From NCBI GenBank assembly GCA_963721365.1, contig CAVRJE010000023.1:248001-312000 (forward strand): a DNA stretch of 64,000 bases. Reading direction: 5' to 3'. Numbering within the stretch: the first letter of the stretch is position 1; every line of letters starts with the position of its first letter. The notes beneath the pieces are model-generated. The model was not told the origin of the DNA. It did no database searches and saw only the letters and a program-made list of their open reading frames with translations. The stretch comes from CAIQPS01 sp963721365 (lineage in GTDB: Bacteria > Actinomycetota > Thermoleophilia > RBG-16-64-13). Of the stretch, positions 57,978-64,000 are shown piece by piece. The position numbers and the translations under genes were made by a program.

Positions 57978-59718
57978 TCACTCCGAATCGGACAGATCCG
58001 CCGTGTCCTCCCCCGCCGTGAGCGTGTCGGCGGCCTCCGCCCCGGCCAGGCTTTCCTCGACGGTCGCCGGCGCTATCCCGAGACGTTTGAGGGCAAAGTC
58101 GGCGATCCTGGCAAACACCGGAGCAGCCACCATTGCACCGGTGCGCTGGGTCTGTGGTTCGTCGATCATCACCAGTATCACGAGGCGCGGCGCATCGCCC
58201 GGGTACCATGCCGACGAACGAAGCGATCACCTGGTCGGAATAGCCGCTACTCTTCTCGTTCGGCTTCTGCGCCGTTCCCGTCTTGCCCGCGACGTGGTAG
58301 CCCTGGAGCCGCGCCCTCTTGCCCGTCCCCTCTTCCACCGTCACAGTGAGCATCTCTCGCAGTTGAGCGGCGACGGCCGGGCTGACCACGCGGCGGCTCC
58401 AAGGATCGACGGTCTCCCGGACCAGGTGCGGCTGCACCAGCACTCCGTCGTTGGCGACGGCCGCATACGCCGTCGCCAGTTGCAGAGGCGAGACTGCAAC
58501 GCCCTGGCCCATGGGGACCTGGTAGATCGTCACTCCGTTCCATCTTTCCGGCAACTGGCCCGGGGTCTCTCCCGGGAAGTCGATGTCGAGCTTCTCGGTG
58601 AAGCCGAACTTCTTGATCATGTCGACCAGACGTTCTTTGCCCACTTCCTTGCCCAGCGTCACCGCGCCGATGTTCGAGGATTGGGACAGGATCTGCGGTG
58701 ACGGTGAGCGTGCGGCTCGATGGCACATTCGCGTCCGCCTCGTGGATGACCTTTCTCATACACCTTGATCTCGTTCGGGAGAGTGAAGGGGTGTCGGGGG
58801 TCACGATCCCGTTCTCCAGCGCGGCGGCGACGGTCACCATCTTGAAGGTCGAGCCCGGCTCGCACTGGTCGGTCACCATCCAGTTGCGCGCCCTCGCCCT
58901 TCTTCAGGTCCGCCGAAGAATAGCTCTCCGGACTGAAGACAGGGGTGCTCGCCATCGCTAGTATCTCGCCGGTCTTGGGGTCCATCACCAGAGCGCACGC
59001 CCTTTTCGCGTCGTACTCCTGCGACAGCGTCGGCGAGCGCCTTCTCAGCCTCGAACTGGATCTCGGAGTCGATAGTCAGAGTAAGGGAGAGGCCCGGGAC
59101 TGCGTCGGTGGTGGATATCGTCGACAAACGGTTGCCGGAGAGGTCGCGGACCACCTGCGTCTCTCCTGGCTTGCCTGAAAGCAGCTTGTCGTACTCGTAC
59201 TCCAGCCCTTCCATGCCCAGATAGTCCTGACCGCCCACAAAACCCAGGAGCTGGGGCGCCAGCGCTCCCTTCGGATAGACCCTCTTCGGCTCGGAGAGGA
59301 CTCCTATCCCCTCGAGCTTCAGCGCTTTCACTCTCGCGCCAATCGCCGGGTCGATCTTGCGGGCAAGGTACCTGAAGCCAACGTCACCCTTGAGTTTGTC
59401 CAGCAGTTCCCGCTGCGGGAGCTCCAGTACGGGGGCCAAGGCCGCCGCCGTCTTTTCAGGGTCGGTCACGTGCCGAGGATCGGCGTAGATGCTGGCCATC
59501 GTCCGCGATATCGCGAGTGCCTCGCCGTTCCGGTCGAAAATGGTGCCGCGAGGAGCGTCGAGCTCTATCGTGCGCACGTGTTGACTGTCGGCCTTCTCCT
59601 GCAGCTTGGGGGCGGCGAAGACTTGCACGTAGAAGGTTCGGGCGAAGAGGGCGACCAGGAAGACGACGGCAAAACCCATGAACAGGGCAAGACGCTTGTG
59701 CGTCCGGCTGGCGCTCAT
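57978..59718 (-). CDS. ftsI: Septal transpeptidase FtsI (PBP3), frame-broken
   Basis: About 579 residues. One membrane helix (LALFMGFAVVFLVALFARTF) is followed by the dimerisation domain RGTIFDRNGEALAISRTMAS. The transpeptidase motifs are present: EPGSTFKMVTVAAALENG (SxxK), ILSQSSNIGAVTLGKEVG (SxN) and YHVAGKTGTAQKPNEKSSGY (KTG). There are breaks near 59020, 58890, 58745, 58700 and 58200. It cross-links septal wall with FtsW. The acidic C-terminal end DTADLSDSE stops at 57978. Confidence 0.94.
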
Positions 59719-60239
59719 CGGTCCGCGACCGTGGTATCACCCTCCGTTTCCGCCGTGGCGCTCTGCACGTAGTGGACCGTCTCGGCAGGTTGAAGCCCGA
59801 GTTGGATCGCCTGCTCCGCCACCCTATCCGGAGCCGAGAGCGCGGATATCTGCGAGGAAAGGGCAGCGATCGTGGCCGAAAGGTGCGCCTGGTCGTTCTC
59901 CATCCGCCCCACCTGGGATTCCACCTGGGTGGCTCCTGAGGTCAACAGTATCGGGCTTACGATGGACACGCCCAGCAGAGCGACGGCGAACAGCAAGGCG
60001 ACGGCGATGGTCGGCCACTGGGGACGGCGACGGGCGACCAACCTCGGCTTGGGCAGAGACTGAGCCCGCTCGATCTCGGGCGACGGTTGGGGGAGACGGG
60101 CGGTCGCCTCGCGCCCGTAGTACCGGGTCGCCCTGGTCCTCACGCCGGCCCTGGCATCACTGCGCCTGGAGGCAGCGGACGGGACAGGGTCTCCCTCCCA
60201 GGCGTCGATCCATGTGGAGCGCGCCGCCACAGGCGTCAC
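59715..60239 (-). CDS. ftsL: FtsL-like division membrane protein
   Basis: 174 residues, intact. A long basic cytosolic tail of about 75 residues comes first, then a single membrane helix (TIAVALLFAVALLGVSIVSP). A coiled coil follows (QVESQVGRMENDQAHLSATI), and the tail has the FtsL/B-like APDRVAEQAIQLGLQPAETV. It overlaps rsmH and ftsI by 4 bases each. FtsL links FtsQ/FtsB to FtsWI. Sequence similarity is low in this family, so position supports the call. Confidence 0.88.
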   Translation of the reverse strand: MTPVAARSTWIDAWEGDPVPSAASRRSDARAGVRTRATRYYGREATARLPQPSPEIERAQSLPKPRLVARRRPQWPTIAVALLFAVALLGVSIVSPILLTSGATQVESQVGRMENDQAHLSATIAALSSQISALSAPDRVAEQAIQLGLQPAETVHYVQSATAETEGDTTVADR

Positions 60240-61201
60240 AACTTCCTAACGGCGCGAAGCTTGGCCGACCCGGCACGGGGGTTCATCTCCAGCTCGGCGG
60301 TTCCGGGGACGACGGCCTTGGGGGTCATGACCGCTCCGGTCGCCCTGCCCCCGCATGCGCATACGGGGAAATCGGGCGGGCAGATGCATGGCTTGGCCTT
60401 GCTTGTGAAGAAATCCTTGACCATCCGGTCCTCGAGAGAGTGGAAGCTGATCACCGCGAGGACGCCTCCGCTCTCGAGGAGATCGAAGGCGACGGGAAGC
60501 GCTCTCGCTAGGCTCTCCAGCTCTCCGTTGACCTCGATCCTCAGAGCCTGGAACACCCGGCGTGCGGGATTGCCGGCTGCGAAGCGGGCAGGAGTGGGGA
60601 TGGCGGCCTTTATGGTGTCGACGAGCTCCGAGGTATGGGTATAGGGCCGGCTCGCCCTGCGTTTCACGACCGCCCGGGCGATCCTCCGCGAGTACCGCTC
60701 CTCCCCATACCGGCTGAACACTTCGGCCATCGCCGGTTCAGACCAGGTATTGAGGATGTCACCCGCGGTCACGCGGATGGACGGGTCCATGCGCATATCG
60801 AGCGGCGCGTCGTAGCTGTAAGAGAATCCTCGCTCCGGGGTGTCGATCTGCATACTGCTCACGCCCAGGTCCATATACACGTGGGTCACCCGCTCTCCGC
60901 AGTCGACCAGATCTTCGAGGCTGTCCGCGAAATCCCCCGGACAGAAGCGGGACGGGCACTGCAATTCCTCGGTAAGAGCCAGGTAGTAGTCCTCGGCGAC
61001 AGGATCGCGGTCGCAGGCGATGAGTAGACCATCTGCGCCGATTCCCGCCGCGACAGCCTCCGCATGTCCCCCCGCTCCGAAGGTGCAATCTACGACCCGG
61101 CTGTCTTCATGCACGTCGAGAAGGCGGAGCAATTCTTGGGTCAAGACCGGGACATGCGCCATAGCCATCTCCGTCACGAAGGAAGCCGCCGCGCTAGGCA
61201 T
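60236..61201 (-). CDS. rsmH: 16S rRNA (cytosine-1402-N4) methyltransferase
   Basis: 321 residues, intact. Motifs are MAHVPVLTQELLRLLDVHED, VVDCTFGAGGHAEAVAAGIG (SAM site), DRDPVAEDYYLAL, HVYMDLGVSSMQIDTPERGF and LRIEVNGELESLARALPVAF, VISFHSLEDRMVKDFFTSKA. An inserted Cys cluster, KPCICPPDFPVCACGGRATG, resembles a small metal-binding patch seen in many RsmH. The start could be the inner ATG at MAMAHVPVL. It overlaps mraZ by 8 bases. Confidence 0.96.
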   Translation of the reverse strand: MPSAAASFVTEMAMAHVPVLTQELLRLLDVHEDSRVVDCTFGAGGHAEAVAAGIGADGLLIACDRDPVAEDYYLALTEELQCPSRFCPGDFADSLEDLVDCGERVTHVYMDLGVSSMQIDTPERGFSYSYDAPLDMRMDPSIRVTAGDILNTWSEPAMAEVFSRYGEERYSRRIARAVVKRRASRPYTHTSELVDTIKAAIPTPARFAAGNPARRVFQALRIEVNGELESLARALPVAFDLLESGGVLAVISFHSLEDRMVKDFFTSKAKPCICPPDFPVCACGGRATGAVMTPKAVVPGTAELEMNPRAGSAKLRAVRKL

Positions 61202-61613
61202 CGGGGCTCATTACCTGTTGCCGGCTCGCGAACGTATCCGGGTCCCATATCTCGAGATGATCGCGGGCCCCGATGATGGTCACTTTCCCCGACAGGCCCA
61301 CTTCCTTGATGTGCCGGGCCGAGAGGAGCACGCGCCCCTGGCCGTCCGGTTCGACCGCGTCCTGGTTCATGTAGATAGCCCGCGAACGCCAGGCGTCGGT
61401 CTTACTTTCGAACACGTTGAGAGGTTCGATGTATTTCGCGTCGAATCTCGCCCATGTGGCCGGGTGATAGACGCTCACGCACCGCTCGCCATCCGGCAAG
61501 CGCACGAGGACCACACCATGCTGGAAGTGCTCTCGATATCGGGCGGGCAACGTCACCCTGCCCTTGGCGTCGAGGGTGTGATCGAACGTGCCGGATAGCA
61601 GTAGGTCATCCAT
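61194..61613 (-). CDS. mraZ: Transcriptional regulator MraZ
   Basis: 139 residues, intact, two tandem SpoVT/AbrB-like halves. Each has the DxKGR-type motif: HTLDAKGRVTLPARYREHFQ and DGQGRVLLSARHIKEVGLSG. MraZ rings bind repeats upstream of mraZ and repress or activate the dcw cluster. Three such repeats lie directly before the ATG at 61613, so this is auto-control. No strong Shine-Dalgarno site is seen. Confidence 0.96.
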   Translation of the reverse strand: MDDLLLSGTFDHTLDAKGRVTLPARYREHFQHGVVLVRLPDGERCVSVYHPATWARFDAKYIEPLNVFESKTDAWRSRAIYMNQDAVEPDGQGRVLLSARHIKEVGLSGKVTIIGARDHLEIWDPDTFASRQQVMSPDA

Positions 61614-61617
61614 GTCA

Positions 61618-61642
61618 CCACTTTACGCCACTTTAACCCACT
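61618..61642 (-). promoter_or_regulatory. MraZ operator: three AGTGG repeats
   Basis: On the minus strand AGTGG occurs at 61638-61642, 61628-61632 and 61618-61622, exactly 10 bp apart; the first two are followed by a TTAA/GTAA-type spacer. This spacing matches the direct-repeat boxes bound by MraZ. The last repeat lies 5 bases before the ATG, so MraZ may also block translation start or the early transcript. Confidence 0.8.
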
Positions 61643-61702
61643 ACGCAACACCTTTACGGCTTGACTCCACACAATCCTGCCTCGACGCATACCGGGCAGC
61701 GC

Positions 61703-61731
61703 CTTATATGCAGTAGATATCCCATAGTTAA
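61703..61731 (-). promoter_or_regulatory. Possible dcw promoter upstream of mraZ
   Basis: TTAACT (61726-61731) and TATAAG (61703-61708) on the minus strand are 17 bases apart, in an AT-rich patch. A palindrome TAGTTAACTA (61725-61734) overlaps the -35. The predicted leader is about 83 bases and contains the MraZ boxes. The 230-base gap 61614-61843 shows no gene. Confidence 0.45.
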
Positions 61732-61843
61732 CTAGTTGCAACTTATATTGCGTCATTTGGTGGCGAAGGACGGATGCGGCGGGAAGACGGGAGGGCCGAT
61801 GGCCGGTGAAGCGATGGACTGCCGGAGGGAGCGGAAAGGGCGG

Positions 61844-64000
61844 CTAGAGGCGCCGCAGCGGAGCGTATTCGAGCAGCAACCGCTTCTGCTCCCCGGAACC
61901 GGAAAAGAACACGCGGATGATCCCCCCTGGCTCGAGACCAAGGACCACTCCCTCTCCGAACTTGGCGTGAAGCACCTTGTCGCCCGGCGAGAATGCGCCC
62001 GACGGTACCTCTTTCCGGGCGGGTCCCGTCTGCCCGGGCGTCCGTCCTGCCGCAGCCTCCCGGCGCACGTAGGCGGTACGGGTACCGCCCCGGCTGTCGC
62101 CCCGGGGCTCCTTGAGCCGCGCGGGGATCTCGCTCAGGAAGCGGCTGGGAAGCTTGTATCCCGCCGCGCCATGCAGAGTGCGGGAGCGGGCATGTGAGAG
62201 ATAGAGGCTGTCTCGGGCGCGCGTGATGCCTACGTAGCAGAGCCTTCGCTCTTCCTCGAGGCGCTGCTCGTCGAGAGACCGTGAGTGAGGGAACAGCCCT
62301 TCCTCCATCCCCGTGATGAACACGACGGGGAACTCGAGACCCTTGGCGTTGTGGAGGGTCATGAGAGTGACCAGAGGCTCGCTTTGCTCCAGGCTGTCGA
62401 CATCGGCGTAAAGGCTTATCTCCTGCAGGAAGTCGGCGAGAGTCCCCTCGGGATTCAGGCGGTCGAACTCCTGCGCCACCCCGACGAACTCCTCCAGGTT
62501 CTCCAGCCGGCCTTCGGCCTCCAGCGTCCTTTCAGCCTTCAGGGTCGTCGCAAGACCGCTTTCGTCCAGTATCAGACGGACCATCGCCGCCACCTTGCCC
62601 GATGTGGCTTCCCAGCGGACGAAGTCTTCGCCCAGCTTGCGGGACGCGTTCACGGCGGACCCTGTCAGCCCGCTCGCCTCTCCCGCGTGAACGAGAGAGT
62701 CCCGAAGGGACATGCCATTCTCTTGGGCGTAGCTCTGAAGACGGCCGAGAGCAATGTCGCCCAGGCCCCGGCGCGGGGTATTGACGATCCGGAGCAGGGA
62801 GATATCGTCTGACGGATTCAGCGCGACTCGGAGGTACGCGAGAAGATCCTTGATCTCCGCGCGCTGGTAGAACTTCGTGCCGCCGATGACGCGATAGGCC
62901 ACCCCCTGGCGAACGAGCATGTCCTCGAGCACGCGAGACTGCGCGTTGACACGGTAGAAGACCGCCACCTCAGACGCGGGTCGCGTCCTCAGCACCTTGA
63001 CGATCTCGTCGCAGACGAACCGGGCCTCCTCATGCTCGTCGCAGCACTCGAACACCACCAATGGCCCCCCCTCGCCCCTCTCCGTCCAGAGGTTCTTGGG
63101 TTTTCGGCCCCGGTTATGTCCAACGAGCGCGTTGGCTGCCTCCAGGATAGTGGTGACGGAGCGGTAGTTCTGCTCCAGCTTGACGACCTTGGCTTCGGGG
63201 AAATCGTCCTCGAAGCTCAGGATGTTCCGGATGTCCGCTCCCCGCCAGGAGTACACCGATTGGTCGTCATCGCCGACGACCGTGACCTGCCGGTGCTCCT
63301 CGGTGAGAAGCTTGACCAGCATGTACTGCGCCCGGTTGGTGTCCTGATACTCATCCACCAGAACATGGCGGAAGAGGTCCCGGTAGTAGGCCAGCCTTTC
63401 GGGGAAGAGCCTCAGAATATCGACCATGCGCATGAGAAGGTCGTCGAAGTCCAAGGCGTTGGTCTCGAGCAAGCGAGCCTGGTAGCGCCGGTAGACGGCC
63501 GCCGTGACGTCGTGGAAGCCGGACGCGCCGTAGTCGTCTCCCCCGGCCTCGTACCGGTCCCCACCGGTCACGCCGCCCCGGGCGAAGTCGTCCACGTCGA
63601 CCAGCTTGTTCTTGGCGTCGGAGATGACGCTCTGCAAAGCCTTGGGCGGGTACCTCTTGCTATCCAGCCTCAGGTCGTCGATGCAGTGCCGCACGAGACG
63701 GACGGAGTCATCTTCGTCGTAGATGCTGAAGTTGGCCCGATAGCCGAGGAGGGCGGCGTCCTGCCGCAGCATCCGGGCGCACGCGGAATGAAAAGTGGAC
63801 ACCCAGGTCCAACGAGACGAAGCCCCGAGGAGCCGGGCGACCCGCTCCTTCATCTCCCCGGCGGCCTTATTGGTGAAGGTGATGGCCAGGGACTGGTGCG
63901 GCCTGACCTGGCCGCTCTCGATCAGATAGGCGAGCCGGTAGGTGAGGACCCGGGTCTTTCCGGAGCCCGCGCCCGCGAGAACCAGCAGCGGGCCCGGCGG
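61844..64000 (-). CDS. pcrA: UvrD/PcrA-type DNA helicase, 5' end beyond the window
   Basis: At least 718 residues, intact as far as seen; the start lies outside. SF1 motifs run in order: PPGPLLVLAGAGSGKTRVLT (Walker A), LAITFTNKAAGEMKERV (Ia), TLVDEYQDTN-type HVLVDEYQDTNRAQYMLVKL (II), VVGDDDQSVYSWRGADIRNI (III), VVKLEQNYRSVTTILEAANA (IV), VTLMTLHNAKGLEFPVVFIT (V) and LCYVGITRARDSLYLSHAR (VI). The C-terminus has a Tudor-like end, DKVLHAKFGEGVVLGLEPGG. It unwinds DNA in repair. Confidence 0.96.
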   Translation of the reverse strand, partial: PPGPLLVLAGAGSGKTRVLTYRLAYLIESGQVRPHQSLAITFTNKAAGEMKERVARLLGASSRWTWVSTFHSACARMLRQDAALLGYRANFSIYDEDDSVRLVRHCIDDLRLDSKRYPPKALQSVISDAKNKLVDVDDFARGGVTGGDRYEAGGDDYGASGFHDVTAAVYRRYQARLLETNALDFDDLLMRMVDILRLFPERLAYYRDLFRHVLVDEYQDTNRAQYMLVKLLTEEHRQVTVVGDDDQSVYSWRGADIRNILSFEDDFPEAKVVKLEQNYRSVTTILEAANALVGHNRGRKPKNLWTERGEGGPLVVFECCDEHEEARFVCDEIVKVLRTRPASEVAVFYRVNAQSRVLEDMLVRQGVAYRVIGGTKFYQRAEIKDLLAYLRVALNPSDDISLLRIVNTPRRGLGDIALGRLQSYAQENGMSLRDSLVHAGEASGLTGSAVNASRKLGEDFVRWEATSGKVAAMVRLILDESGLATTLKAERTLEAEGRLENLEEFVGVAQEFDRLNPEGTLADFLQEISLYADVDSLEQSEPLVTLMTLHNAKGLEFPVVFITGMEEGLFPHSRSLDEQRLEEERRLCYVGITRARDSLYLSHARSRTLHGAAGYKLPSRFLSEIPARLKEPRGDSRGGTRTAYVRREAAAGRTPGQTGPARKEVPSGAFSPGDKVLHAKFGEGVVLGLEPGGIIRVFFSGSGEQKRLLLEYAPLRRL

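Noticed and set aside
1..64000. Other in-frame UGA selenoprotein candidates
   Set aside because: In every other broken gene that I followed, the homology changes frame; none continues in the same frame past a UGA.
1..64000. tRNA, rRNA, CRISPR arrays, insertion sequences, prophage or attachment sites
   Set aside because: I saw no cloverleaf-like sequence, regular spaced repeats, transposase or integrase motifs. A covariance-model scan could not be run, so a small RNA gene could have been missed.

Overview
The window is one GC-rich bacterial segment of 64 kb in which almost every gene lies on the minus strand. The only supported plus-strand gene is a small VOC/glyoxalase protein at 26424-26778. 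The division and cell-wall (dcw) order, read on the minus strand, is mraZ-rsmH-ftsL-ftsI-murE-murF-mraY-murD-ftsW-murG-murC-murB-ftsQ-ftsZ-pgeF-yggS-sepF-(proC)-divIVA. Together with SepF, DivIVA, GTP-type PEP carboxykinase and PyrR-type pyrimidine control, it points to an actinobacterium (Actinomycetota). I infer a deep-branching, Thermoleophilia-like or anaerobic lineage rather than a Streptomyces or Mycobacterium. Pyruvate:ferredoxin oxidoreductase and a selenocysteine-type peroxiredoxin suggest at least partly anaerobic metabolism. A photolyase suggests exposure to light.

Layout, in plus coordinates: (1) 1-7300: an MpsC-family protein, a class I aminotransferase, GTP-PEPCK, a DhaL-DegV fusion, class II aldolase and two small proteins. 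(2) 7370-24185: a catabolic island with an isochorismatase-type amidase, a three-subunit molybdenum hydroxylase, an MBL-fold hydrolase, RidA, hydantoinase/oxoprolinase HyuB and HyuA, a BsuPI-domain lipoprotein, flavin reductase, nitroreductase, a class III aminotransferase, a saccharopine-dehydrogenase-like oxidoreductase and an amino-acid permease. (3) 24239-27282: a membrane protein, a photolyase, the VOC protein and a peroxiredoxin with an in-frame UGA at its catalytic position. (4) 27321-38915: a pyrimidine locus (carA, pyrC, pyrB, pyrR) interrupted by nifJ, osmC and a ygjP-like protease and followed by transketolase; two PyrR-binding RNA hairpins and two good promoters are visible. (5) 38908-61642: HAD phosphatase, rluD, lspA, a TraR/DksA protein, yggU, divIVA and the whole dcw cluster up to mraZ with its operator. 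(6) 61844-64000: the 3' part of a uvrD/pcrA helicase, cut by the window end.

The genes of region 2 fit a pathway for an N-heterocycle or lactam. The permease would import the compound, the Mo hydroxylase would add oxygen next to ring nitrogen, and HyuA/HyuB would open the lactam with ATP. Isochorismatase, RidA and MBL enzymes would clear amide, enamine and ester-type intermediates. The aminotransferase and dehydrogenase would pass the amino acid product on to central metabolism. The substrate cannot be read from the sequence.

A technical warning applies throughout. I count roughly 60 single-base frame breaks, clustered at about 0-19 kb and 42-59 kb, while 19.5-36 kb is almost clean. They hit essential genes such as ftsZ, murG, murB, murC and ftsI, so most are probably sequence errors rather than real pseudogenes. 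I therefore give gene spans that bridge them.
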